Shown: positions 1 through 10,700 of the stretch, piece by piece
Layout: the number at the start of each line of letters is the position of its first letter
Position numbering within the stretch: the first letter of the stretch is position 1
Source: Caprimulgus europaeus
Taxonomy: Eukaryota > Chordata > Aves > Caprimulgiformes > Caprimulgidae
Direction of reading: 5' to 3'
DNA length: 64,000 nucleotides
NCBI GenBank assembly: GCA_907165065.1
Contig: OU015525.1
Span: 52,585,537-52,649,536, forward strand
The notes under the pieces: generated by a model
The model's input: only the letters and a program-made list of their open reading frames with translations
The model's database searches: none
Told to the model about the DNA's origin: nothing
Position numbers and translations under genes: made by a program

Positions 1-700
1 AAGCACTTTCCATTGCTACTTAGTGCAAAAGAGTACAAAATAGTGCAGCAGCATAAAGTGCAGTGCCTGACTGATGCCCTGAGCATCTGATCAGGCTGTG
101 TCACACAGTTCACACCAGCTACACCCAAAGCCTGTCCAGGCCACCATCGGTAAAGTGACTGCATCTTCTGCACATACCAATGCACCCACGTACTCAGCTG
201 CAATCGTGGCCCCAAGAAGCCTCGGGTTTAGTAAGCATGGACATATATACTGTGCCAAGTCCAGTCCATGGGCACTGCACATACATGTACTCAGGTTCCC
301 GCACTCGCCCCGGAGAGAGGAGGGCAGCCACTGCTAGGCTAATCCCCACCATTTGTTCCTGGTGCCAAGCCTGCCAGAGACTGCTTGCAAAAGGAACAGG
401 CTGCAAGTGGGATAAGCTGGTTTCAGCAGTGACGGCATTATTTCTTGGCATCTTACCTGTGCACATACGGACAAAGTCTGATCTGATGGGACATAGCAGG
501 GCTGTATGGCTTCTGCATCAATGGATCAATGGATGAGCTGCCTCCATCAGAACAGTTCATGCAGCTCACACCTTGCTCCGAGGGCTCCTGGGAAAAGAGG
601 GATACTAGGACACTACTAGAGGAGGAATGAACAGTCCTTAACTGAGCTCAGGAGAGATGCCAAGTGCCCTTCCTGAAAGGAGAGGCCCAAACATGGTGCA
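1..700. other. GC-richer unassigned block
   Basis: This stretch is visibly richer in G and C than the AT-rich sequence that follows, and it contains CpGs (for example near 300-315 and 430). I do not recognise a repeat family. The octamer gcacatac occurs three times (about 172, 269 and 461), which hints at internal duplication or a degraded unknown repeat. Overlapping open frames on both strands (up to 118 codons on plus, 90 on minus) are expected in a stop-poor GC-rich stretch and match no protein I know. It could be an exon-containing segment, an unclassified transposon or an LTR fragment. Confidence 0.4.
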
Positions 701-1055
701 AAACCCACATGTGCAGCTGACTGACATGTGGCAATAAAGAAATCATTGGAGTCAGATAAGTCACATTGGTACGTGGAATTCCTCACCTTGGGAGATTTTT
801 TTGTTAGCTGCTCAGTTTGTATGGGCTCAAAGCAGGTGAACTGCTGAGCAACTTCAGCCTTCAAGAAGGTCCATGAAAGTAGCCTCCAGATGGTAAATAA
901 AATCTTGCAAATGGGTTCAAAGAGAGTGATTTAAAATAAAGCTACACAAAACATACTTTTTGGATTCTTCTTTCACAGTAATGCCATAAGAGACTGGATT
1001 AAACTGGGTCTCACCTGTTTGGAAGACTGACAGCTTTTTATCTTGTCCTCCAGAA
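457..1055 (-). other. candidate three-exon series, unrecognised product
   Basis: Three minus-strand segments have splice-like borders and compatible phases. Segment 1015-1055 (41 nt) follows a T-rich stretch ending in AAG and ends at ACAG|GTGAGA. Segment 787-858 (72 nt, 24 codons, phase 0 to 0) ends at CCAAG|GTGAGG. Segment 457-587 (131 nt) follows the strong acceptor-like tract ccctcttttcccag and ends at CACAG|GTAAGA. The joined frame stays open and then could run on into the open frame at 91-282. The implied introns are only about 156 and 199 nt. I recognise no domain in the predicted residues, which are Ser-, Cys- and Gln-rich. Short segments like these can occur by chance, so this is an exon hypothesis, not a gene call. 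Confidence 0.2.
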
Positions 1056-1609
1056 CTTAAAATTAATACATGCAAAACAAGTTTATAGAACCACAGTTCT
1101 GAAAAAGCCTTCTAAATATTGCTAGAGCCTTTCATATCCATTTCATATCTGCTGGAGATTGCTGAGAGCCTGAAGCAGAAACTGAGCCACAGATAAGAGT
1201 AAATAAACTCTACTATTTACAGATAGTATCCAAATTAAACCCAAACTAGAATAATTCAGAAATTGATTTTGTTATCTTCTTTACTGATCAAAGCTTACAA
1301 AGAAATGGCGCATTGGATCATTAAGGTCTTTATCAGTTACTAGAGTTATTAGGAGAAAAAAGATTCACTGTTATGACTGCAACTCCAGGAAAAACATACA
1401 AATAATCAAAACTTATCTTAAAATAAGAAACTATAAAAATGTCCTCAAGGCAAAAGTAAGAGCCAGAAGTGTTTCAGCAAAAGAATCCAACACACAAACA
1501 CTCATAAAATTCTAACTAAGGAGATGCTTCCTATGCTTCATAGCCCTGTTGTAAACCAAATTTATTTCTCTCTTGTCCTCTTGTAGTATGCACAAATCCA
1601 TGTAAGTTG
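701..1609. other. no gene recognised apart from the exon candidates
   Basis: AT-rich sequence. Apart from the candidate segments at 787-858 and 1015-1055 I see no repeat, RNA gene or regulatory element that I can name. Confidence 0.5.
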
Positions 1610-2280
1610 ACAGCACCCTCCAGAGTATGTCTAGTTCAAGCACCTAGCTCAAAGCAAGTCCATCCAAGTTCTGCATACCTCCAAGGGTGGACACTCATCG
1701 CCTCTTGGGACATCTGCTCCAGTGATTATACTCCTGGCAATTTCCCTCCCCACATGCTAGTCAAAATTCCCTGTGTTTCATTTTGTCTGTGGCTTCTGGC
1801 CCTTCCACTACACACCTGTGAGAGAGTCTGGCCCTGTTTTCTCTGTATGCCCCAGGTACAAGACATCCCATCAGCCATTTCTTTTTAAAGCTGAATAAAC
1901 TCGGTTCTCTCAGCCTCACCTTGCACAACCTCAGATGTACTCCAGCTCCATGACCATCTTGGCAGCTCTCTGCTGGACTTGACACAGCATATCAATGTCT
2001 TTTTACTGGGGAACCCCAAGCTGGTCATGATTCTCCTGATATCATTTCACAAGTGCCAAATAGAAGGGAAGGACTTGCTGGTTATATTTACTGACATTGT
2101 CCGGGACATGATTGCTTGTCTTTGGTGCAAGGGCATACTGCAGACGCATACACAGCTTGTCGTCCATGAATACCTCCAGCAGCTACAAAGCTGCTTTCTA
2201 GCTACTTGGCCTCCTAGTCTGTGCTGTAGCACAAGATTATCCCAGCCTTGATACAAGGGCTCTGCATTTGCTTCTGCAAT
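1610..2280 (-). mobile_element. old CR1 LINE fragment, 3' half of ORF2
   Basis: Read on the minus strand, this follows the C-terminal ORF2 region of CR1. From 2280 downward come degenerate versions of the segments encoding the cysteine/alanine-rich stretch, the LEYC-like stretch and the conserved [13 protein letters not shown] stretch. On the plus strand the landmarks are ctctctgctggact near 1967 and caggtac near 1854. The typical 3' hairpin and 8-bp tail are not recognisable, so the end near 1610 is approximate. Substitutions and indels are frequent, so no ORF2 frame survives; the 93- and 90-codon open frames here are incidental. The divergence suggests an old insertion. Confidence 0.75.
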
Positions 2281-5016
2281 AAAACAAGAGGCAGCATTTG
2301 CAGTCTTTGAGTGGAACCAGGGTTATTTCAGCCTTCTCCAGACCACTCAACTTTGAAGGAGTATCATTACATGTTGCCATCTATTCTTTTACAGCATAGG
2401 GAAGGAAAAATGTCCAGAGGAAACTAGGAACTTTTACTGCAATCACCAATACAGAATTTAGATGAAAGGGTCCAAGCTCCAAACATGTAAAACAAAGCTA
2501 TAAAATTAAAATAAAATAATATAAATAAATATTATGCATTACTGCTAAAATATCCCACTGTGTTGTATTTATGGTCCAACCCTGTAAAAAAAGCAGCCTA
2601 TGTAATACCTAGCAGCAGTACTTTCCAAGAAGAATATATTGAATTTTAAAATATTCTGGAAGAAACATTTACATTTATTTTCATAAGGAAAAAAGCAATA
2701 AACATCAAGAGTGGATTCAGAGCACTTTGAGTCTCATATTTTCTACTTTTATCCTTTCACATTTCCAGTGACAGATAATGTCTTATCACAGCTCACTTCT
2801 GAAGCAGAAAAAGATGGGCGAATTCATCTCAGGACTTATAACATTCCTCCCATTGCAACTGAGGTGTATCATTTGCACAAATGTGAAGAAAATGCATCAT
2901 ATCAGCATATTGGGGCCTAAACACACCCCAGCAGAATCCCATAGCATCTACAACAACCAATAACCTGATGATCAAGGAAAGAGGAATGACAAACAAGAAT
3001 CTGCTGCTGTACCACCATCCTTCATGGAAATGAAGCAGTCATTCCCAATGCTTGAATCACCTAGACTAGAATGATATAAGTGAGACCAGGAGTTACCAAA
3101 GAAATGGGAAGAGATAATCTTATAGTGAATAACATACTAGAAAGAGTAGTAATCTAAAATTCAGAAGATATTTAAGAAAATTTATGAGACAAGGGACCAC
3201 AAGATATTAACATTTCCAGAGGAGAACCAGAGATGGTGTGCTCCCTCTTTATAACCCACATATCTCACTATACATTTCAAATGCTGTGCTGTAGCAGTGG
3301 TGTGTCTGCTCCCTGTCTGCAGAGCCACTATACAACAATGAAACACTATTTCCACATACTCCTGATGAAATGCTACCTCCTTGCTCCTCCTTGCAAGGGA
3401 TCTGTGGCTACAGAATAACAATTTATCTCCCCATTTTTCTCCTCCCTTTTCCTTCTTTTTCCTTCCACCCTCCAGTCTGGTTATTTTTGAACTGCCAGTT
3501 TGGATTATTGCTCTTTTCTCCTGCTAAAATAAAAAAAACCCCAACAGTTATACTTTAGATTCTGGGCTTAAGCATGAGATCTGTCTTCAAAATTAAACAG
3601 TCACATTTTCTGGCCTGAGGTGCAATCCTATCTCCTATGACACTGACTAAAGCAAGTCTTGCAACTAAAGGCAAATTCTGCTACTGGATTTGCACGTGTA
3701 GTTTTCTGACTTCTCCAGTAACTACCTATCCACAATCCCAAATTCTGCCCTGAGAATTCAGCATTGGCTGACATTTGCTTAGTCTCAGAAAATTAATAAT
3801 TAGCCTTTCTGAGCTGAACTACAATGACAATTTAGAATACACAGAGTTAAATTAGAATATTTATAACCTAAAGCACTTTTTCTGTTTGATACATCTTCAT
3901 TTCAGATCATCTTTTATTACTTTTTTCTTTTCCAAAACACCTTGAAACTTACTACTTGTCAATGGTATACTTGTAAGGAATTTAGCATCTACAGAATAAT
4001 ATACAATGTAATTGTGCCAATTTCTCACCTTTAAATGAAAGTCGGAAGTAGAGAAAACATGATGTTTTTCCAGGAAATAAAGAGAAAGATTCCCCCCCAT
4101 CCTGATCTCATAATGCCACACATTAAGTCCCAGCTGAAATCAGTCTCAAGGTTTTTAATGTGTGTAATATCAGACATGCCTCAAATTAAACCAAAATATC
4201 AAAGGGTTACACAAATGACCATTTCCCTTCTTTTTTTTCATCGAAACACTTCCAGCTAAAAGAAGAGTCTTCCAGTACCTGAAAAAAAAACATTTTATTC
4301 TGTAAAATTTAGTATGGCAAATAGCTGCCAGGAATTGAAAGAAGAAGAGAGTAAGGATTTCAGTGAAAATCACTGCTTTGCCACTCTGGACAAGAGGGCA
4401 TTGTATGTGTATCTCAGTTTTCCTGCTTTTTCACATGCTGGTTACAAAGGGATAAATTGAGGGGAGCCCTGAGTTGTCCAAGATGCAAACTGGATGTGCT
4501 GGTTTCCCTCTTGCAAAGCAGAGCTACACTGTCCTTCCTTCAAGAAATTATATGGGCTACTACCTGACAAAAACACTTTTTTATTTTCAGGGTAGTAGGT
4601 GAAATGAAACCAACATGCAACAGTGTGAGGCTCAAGGGAATTGAGCCATCAAGGGAATTATGGGAAAGAGAACTGCTTATGAAGAAGGTGGAAAAGACAA
4701 ACATGCTGACAACACACTGGAAGAGCAACAGAAAAGCTAAAAAACTTAATGAAGTACAGGAATTAGCCCTCACCTTTCTGAAAAAGATTCTGCTAATAAA
4801 GCACCTGACTCCGCAACTTAGAAAAGACAACCTCTTTCAAGGAGGAGTCAAAAAATAACACATAAAAATTATCCAGTCACGGCAGGGTCTCTTCACAGTC
4901 CAGATATGAGGATTTTCTGATAGAATATAACAAAAAAGCAAGTGGCTGAACACAGAAAAGTTTTAGACTGACAGCTGTCAACCTGAAAAATATCTAGTGT
5001 TACTGAAAACACTTTT
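2281..5016. other. no gene recognised
   Basis: Unique-looking AT-rich sequence with scattered homopolymer runs (for example around 3527-3540 and 4280-4290). An 84-codon open frame at 4604-4858 is lysine-rich because the DNA is A-rich. It follows an acceptor-like tract ending at 4590 but matches nothing I know. A minus-strand segment at 4029-4133 is open with a GTGAGA donor-like end but has a weak acceptor. I do not call either as a gene. Confidence 0.5.
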
Positions 5017-5070
5017 TAAACTATCATTATTATCTAATGTAAATGAACATTAGATAATAATGATAGTTTA
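5017..5070. repeat. perfect 24-bp inverted repeat with 6-nt loop
   Basis: Bases 5017-5040 (beginning taaactatc, ending taatgt) are the exact reverse complement of 5047-5070, with loop aaatga at 5041-5046. The pairing stops on both sides: 5016 and 5071 are both T. The arms are AT-rich. A perfect 24-bp fold-back is very unlikely by chance in 64 kb. It lies in unannotated sequence about 300 bp upstream of a CR1 tail. Plausible origins are a recent template-switch duplication or a tiny fold-back element. It is short for a microRNA precursor. Confidence 0.97.
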
Positions 5071-5364
5071 TCATTTCACTCGGACCTAAACTGCGTGACT
5101 GAGTTCTTCCGGAAAATAAATGCCATTATACATACAGAGCTGTTAGTAAGTACTCAGTAAGCAGATGGATTATGAAGGAATTTTCAATGTTGTAAGGACT
5201 TTGTGCATCAGATTTAATGCAGTCACCCTTAGGAATACACGTAATTCCTTTCACTGGCACTTTGTGAGCCTTCCAAGCATTATCATATCCTCTTAGAAGT
5301 AACATAACCTTTTACAATGTCTATATATCAGTTGAGCAACTACAGTCTGACATACAAGTTTATA
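5071..5364. other. no gene recognised
   Basis: Spacer between the inverted repeat and the CR1 tail. Nothing recognisable. Confidence 0.5.
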
Positions 5365-5580
5365 TAAATGAGGAAAAAGTTCTTCAATGAGGGTGATGGA
5401 TCATTGGAACAGATTGCCCAGATAGGTAGTGGAAGCCCCGTCCCTAGAGATATTCAAGGTCAGGCTTGATGGGGCTTTGAGCAACCTGCTCTAGTAAAGA
5501 AGTCCCTGCTTACCGCAGGGGGGTTGGACTAGATGGCCTCTGAAGGTCCCTTCCAAACCAATACATTCTATGATTCTATA
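5365..5580 (+). mobile_element. CR1 LINE 3' end, 5'-truncated
   Basis: This contains the last ORF2 codons and 3' UTR of a CR1. The sequence runs from an aaaaagttcttc segment through a degenerate cattggaacag...ttgcccag stretch, then gatattcaaggtcaggcttgatgg, the 3' stem with a run of Gs, and gttggactagatggcctc. It closes with ccttccaa and two 8-bp units, attctatg and attctata (5565-5580). Severe 5' truncation is typical of target-primed reverse transcription by LINEs. The frame is too short to encode anything. Divergence from the CR1 pattern looks moderate. Confidence 0.92.
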
Positions 5581-6339
5581 ACGTTTACAGATTTTGACAT
5601 GTTCTAAAACCTTTTGCTTGCTCAATTTGCACTACTTATCCAGTGACACTCCTTCCTGTCACTTGATGGCAGTTGTATTACAGTGAAGTCCACACTGCCA
5701 TATTCAGCCCAACTATCTAGCTAAGTACCTGGCACAGTATTCCAGCTTGTTACGTTAATGTCAATGCTCTGTTTTCTGGCTGACCCTTCAAAGGGTCAGT
5801 TAAATAAAAAGTCACACAGTCTTTACTGTATTTTAAGTTTATGAAAAGTTTGTATCTTCAACTGAACTAGCACAAGAATCTCCATTCCTAGGTTTGCCAG
5901 ACTGGTTTCTGCATTTGGATATACTCGATATGTCTTAAACTCACCAAAAATGTTTCCTTTCAACTAATCAGAAAATTAAGTTGATATTTCTAACTAGAAC
6001 TGAAGGTGTGCCTATAATAGACAATGAGACAGTGACCTGTAACCTGAGCCACAAATCCACGTGGTACAGCTCAGTGCTGCTGTACACGCAATGGCTGAAG
6101 TCTGGAAGCACATGGCTGTCTTGGTAGGACTTGTAAGCTCAGGCTTACAAATTGCATAAAAGAAGTCATGTCTCAGTACTGCTGTTTCGAGTCATGACAA
6201 AGTAAGCATCTCTTCAGTCAGTGTTTGTAACTCCAAAAAGTTTCATCAGTTAGTATCTCCTTTTTTGCCTACTTTCTTAGGGCTAATCAAAAGAGATAAT
6301 TGATTTAGCTTCAGATGCTAAGGAGTTTTTTTGGTAGAG
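5581..6339. other. no gene recognised
   Basis: Unique-looking sequence. It contains an 18-bp near-palindrome at 5781-5798 (TGACCC, 6 nt, GGGTCA) and an 8-bp-arm hairpin at 6129-6148. Neither is rare enough to call as an element. Confidence 0.5.
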
Positions 6340-6503
6340 CACAGTGTAGTAGTTTAACTTGTCTGGCAGACAAACACTAGACAGCTGCTCACATACCCCT
6401 CAGTTCCCACCCACCCGGGGAACAGAGGAGAGAATTGGAGGGGTAAAGGTAAGGAGAACCGTAGGTTGAGATAAGAACAATTTAATAATTGGAATAAAAT
6501 AAA

Positions 6504-7390
6504 CTCAGCAATCAGTATTGGGACTGGTGCTGTTTAACATCTTTGTCATAGACATGGACAGTGGGATTGAGTGCACACTCGGCAAGTTTGCCTAAGATAC
6601 CAAGTTGTGTGGTTCGGTTGAAACACTGGAGGGATGGAATGCTATCCAGAGGGACTTTGACAGGCCTGAGAGGTGGGCCTGTGCCAACCTCATGAAGTTT
6701 AACAAGGCCAAGTACAAGGTCCTGCACCTGGGTCAGGGCAATCCCAAATATAAATACAGGCTGGGTGATGAGAGGATTGAGACCAGCTCTGAAGAGAAGG
6801 ACTTGGGAGTGGTGGTGGACAAGAAGTTCAACATGAGCCAGCAATGTGCACTTGCAGCCCAGAAGGCCAACCGTATCCTGGGCTGCATCAAGAGAAGTGT
6901 GGCCAGCAGGTCGAGGGAGGTGATTTTCCTCTTCTACTCTGCTCTTGTAAGGCCCACCTGGAGTACTGTGTCCAGTTCTGGAGCCCCCAATACAAGAAAG
7001 ACATGAACCTGTTAGAATGAGTCCAGAACAGGGCCACGAGGATGATCCGAGGGCTGGAGCAACTCTCCTATGAGGACAGGCTGAGAGAGTTGGGGCTGAA
7101 CAGCCTCGAGAAGAGAAGGCTTTGGGGAAACCTTATAGCTGCCTTCCAGTACCTGAAGGGGCTACAAGAAAGCTGGGGAGGGACTTTTCTCAAGGGCAGG
7201 CAGTGATAGGATGAGGGGTAATGGCTTTAAACTGGAAGAAGGTAGATTTTTGTTAGATATTAGGAAGAAATTCTTTACTGTGAGGGTGGTCAGACACTGG
7301 CACCAGTTGCCCAGAGAAGTTGTGGCTGCCCCCTCCCTGGAAGTGTTCAAGGTCAGGTTGGATGAAGCTTTGAGCAGCCTAGTTTAGTGG
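6504..7390 (+). mobile_element. CR1 fragment nested in the LTR, truncated at both ends
   Basis: The fragment starts in the CR1 reverse-transcriptase region (cagtattgggactgg, coding for the VLGLVLFN stretch) and runs through the ORF2 C-terminus. It stops at gcctagtttagtgg, before the usual 3' stem, the ttggactagatga segment and the 8-bp tail. LINE insertions are normally cut at the 5' end but keep their 3' end, so the missing tail is unusual. The LTR resumes at 7391 with aatgaaaatg. The left flank ggaataaaataaa (6491-6503) and the right ggaatgaaaatgaaa (7389-7403) are similar and might be a degraded target duplication. Confidence 0.88.
6513..7386 (+). pseudogene. CR1 ORF2 reverse-transcriptase C-terminal remnant
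   Basis: Conceptual translation follows the CR1 ORF2 protein from just before the catalytic FADD box to near the C-terminus. The catalytic box itself is broken: gcc-taa-gat at about 6590-6598 reads A-stop-D where FADD is expected. A 133-codon open frame (6605-7006) carries the conserved segments KFNKAKYKVLHLG, EKDLGVVVD, SQQCALAAQKANRILGCIK and YSALVRPT. A frameshift follows LVRPT near 6955. Downstream pieces in other frames encode the [22 protein letters not shown] and [15 protein letters not shown] stretches. It cannot supply polymerase activity. Confidence 0.85.
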
Positions 7391-7575
7391 AATGAAAATG
7401 AAATCCAAACCCAAAAACATAATCCCAGAAGAGTGAACCGCAGAGATCCCCAAGAGAATTCCCTCAGCTTTCCAGTCAACTCTCATTAATATACTGAACA
7501 TGACATGATATGATAGGAAATATCTCACTGGCATACCCAAATGTCAATTTTGGGTTTAGCTAGTTCCTACTTCCA

Positions 7576-7612
7576 CCCCCCCCTCCCCACCCCCACCCCA
7601 GCCCCTGCCCCC
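7576..7612. repeat. C-rich tract, G-quadruplex-prone on the minus strand
   Basis: There are six runs of four to eight C separated by only one or two bases (CCCCCCCC T CCCC A CCCCC A CCCC AG CCCC TG CCCCC). On the minus strand these are closely spaced G runs that easily meet the usual G-quadruplex pattern. The tract lies within the distal half of the ERV LTR, where related LTRs carry a shorter C-rich segment, so it may be an expansion. Confidence 0.9.
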
Positions 7613-7763
7613 ACAGTCCTTGGAATTTCAGCAACAACTAAAAACCATTAATATGTTATCAACATTCTTCTCATAAAAAATCCTATACTGAAACCAAAAC
7701 ACAGCACTATTCTAGCTACTAAAAAGAAAATTAACCCTATCCCAGAGAAACCAGGACACAAAG

Positions 7764-10700
7764 CAAGACAAAGATCTCAGAATAATTATCAATTAGTTCC
7801 TCAAGCAGGCACCTATAACATGCAAGTAAGTTGGCAATATTGTTGTGAACAGAAAAGCAATGTATATATCCATCACTGCTACACTGCAATATAGTGCCCA
7901 AATTTAGGGATCAGAAATAAATCAAAAGCAAACATGGAGCTTACTGAGACTAATAAATTATTAGAACTCCCCAAAAGAACTTCAGACAGGTTAGTAAAGC
8001 AAGGTCTGAAATGGTACATACGGGACACCATACTGTTGCTTCTGTAAGCTTACTGTGCCCTCTGTTGATCATTGTAATACTCTTTACAACTACATGACGA
8101 GACATGTCTTCCCAGTGATCCTCTCTTATCCAGGGCAGTCTGTGGCTGCCTAGTCAATGAAACATAACTGCACAGGCAAAGAGCATGATGTCTGCAGTAC
8201 CGTTTCTTTATTTTATGCTGAGCTTGGAAAAAAGCAGAGTGAACAGGGCAAGAGATTATAGAAAGAAAAGGACTGCTTAATGGTTAAAACTGCCAAATAC
8301 TCCCCCCGAGAAACCTGCATTCTTTCTAACTACAGAATTCCTATGTGATATCAAATTGGAGGAAATAAAATCAACCAAACTTTTCATACGTGGTCACTAC
8401 ATTAGTGTTTCTCATTTCAAAGGTGTCTTGAAAACAACTTGTAGTATAATTTGTCATAATGCTCAGAACTGAGGATACCATGGAATCAACAGCAGTATTA
8501 CTTTGACTATGCAGTGCTGAATAATTTTGAATATAGTGGACCTACAAATCATTTATACATGCACTCCAGGATTGTTACAGACACACAAATACAACTGGAA
8601 TATAATTCTTATGCCTCAGATCCAGAGGCCTAAACACCATGTTCACTTATATTTATTGAAATGGCCATATGTGATACTACATGGTTTTTGGTTGTTTGTT
8701 TTTTTTTTTCCCCTAAAAGTACTTTGGAAGGGAAAGAGGGATCTGAACAACTTTTCAAAGTGTATACTCACACCTCTTGAGTTTCCCTGAGGAAGTAAAG
8801 GAGGTGAGAATTTTCCTTCCTGATACCACACCATCAGGCATACAATTTTCTCATGGGCGTGCTAGAAAACAATAAAGATTTAAGCACACCACTTTTCTAA
8901 AAGTATTTCTAGAATTTCAATTGTTACCTAATGGTTTCTGACACTTTTTCCAACATTCAGGTATCAACACCAACCTTTTCAATTAATTTTTTTCACATTC
9001 AGTTGGATAGCCCTCTCTGTTCAGGCTTAACAGCTACTGCAAATAAGGAGTCCTTATTCACCTTCCCATCAGAAACTCTGATGGTTGTAGTCCAGGCACA
9101 AACCATGATGAATGATATATTGTAGAAGGGTCCACTAATAAAGTTAAAAAGGCTGCCTGAAAATCTCAATTGCCCTTCTCAAACATCTAGCTGGTGAAGG
9201 GTAGATCAGACTATTAGTTAGCTGACATTTTAAGTTTTGTGATAATGTTTCAGAAGCCAGCTGCATACAAAAACATTCTGTATACTGTTGAAGATGTATG
9301 TATTTGCTGTCACACAATGCTCATGTTTCCTTTTGGATCTGTCTGTGTTGCAAAGCATCTTTCCACCGAAAAGGGGATTTCTTACATACATGTCTGGAAG
9401 TTTCTGCACTTCATGGGTTGGTGTTTTGCTCCACCTTCCACAGTTACCAGTTGTGAACTTTGTATTTACCCTATATATGTATTTGCTCTAACTGCTTTTG
9501 TACAAACATCTCTCTGGGACTGTCTTCCATCTTATGCTGTCATCTTGCAGACATTAATTTGCAGTTACATGAATGTTCAACATTGTTACAGTATCTGCTG
9601 AGCGTAAATTACTCTGTTCATGATAAAATGGTGCTTCTTTTGCCAGTGCTTGTTCCTGTCTCTTAGTTTTTAACAGTCAAATGTCAGTTCATATCCTTTC
9701 ACAATACCACAAACACCTAAACAAAATCTTCTTTTTTCCCTATAATTCTGTCTGTTTCAGATATATTGTTCTTTTTTTCCCTGTGAACATGTGTTAAGTG
9801 TTTTTCTCACTTTGCTGAGCAAACATTTTTCATTATGGTTAGTGAGCTCCTTTCTCTAGAAATTCCCATTTAGCCTTCCTCATGACCGTAAAACCAGAAA
9901 CCCTATCACCACTCCAAAGCAAGGACATACAAGATGATAGAAACACTTTCACTGTCTCAAAAGCCTTGTATGGTGCTACTGTGCATGCAAGGATAAAAAC
10001 ATTGTTGATGCACTGTCAGTTTTGTAAAATACCTACTCTTTTTCAAAATGGTTCTTCAAGCAATAATTTACTGAACTAGATCACCCGAAAGACTGCAGTG
10101 ACAAATAATACGCACATCAGATACATTCCCAGAGTATAATTGTTGTGAATATATTCAAAAGGACTTTGAAATGAGGAAGAAGAGATCTACACTCATAAAA
10201 TGTATCTGATAAAAAGCACAGGACTAAAATATCCACTTTTATAATTACATATTTTAAATCAAAAAATATATATTATTTGGAATGTATGTCATACTATTAT
10301 GGAGGCAAAACCACAATTCTTCATTCTCCATCTGACTACCACCACAATGAAATGTTATTAACAAAAAAATTTCTGATGAAATGTATTTAGTTCAACCATA
10401 TGTTTCTGAGAACTAATAACCAACTTCTAATTTTTAAAGTGGCCTAGATTAACATTTTACATTTAAATAAAAATTTGTGCACAATGACTAGATTAGCAGT
10501 GCAGTTTGTACAGCACAGGCAGATTTCAAAAGATTAGAAGTTATTTGCACAACCTCCTCCCAGTACCAAGAGGTTGAGGACAAACTGACCCTAATTCCAT
10601 CTAAATAATGCTAAACACACATTAAAAAGAAATGTTTATTTGGAAACATGAAGAGCTTACAAAATCACAGCTACAACCTCATGGTGAAAATTAATGCATT

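Larger units (their letters stand above)
6345..7758 (+). mobile_element. solo LTR of an avian ERV (ERVL-like), interrupted by CR1
   Basis: The element begins tgtagtagtttaac at 6345 and ends aaaccaggaca at 7758, giving the TG...CA ends of an LTR. Landmarks that I know from widespread neoavian LTRs occur in order: the cagctgctcac segment, gttgagataagaacaattta, the tatactgaacatgac segment, tgttatcaacattc, and the attaaccctatccc segment near the end. The flanks cacag (6340-6344) and caaag (7759-7763) match at 4 of 5 positions, consistent with the 5-bp target duplication of ERVL-type elements. There is no internal retroviral sequence, so it is a solo LTR left by LTR-LTR recombination. A CR1 fragment (6504-7390) splits it. 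The exact family name is not certain. Confidence 0.8.

Noticed and set aside
5781..5798. Near-palindrome TGACCC-6-GGGTCA resembling an everted nuclear-receptor site
   Set aside because: An 8-bp-arm inverted repeat with a fixed short loop is expected about once in 64 kb by chance.
9239..9666. Cluster of overlapping plus-strand open frames (120, 67 and 68 codons)
   Set aside because: T-rich DNA with several frames open at once. The translation is Cys/Phe/Tyr-rich with no domain and no conserved-looking motif.
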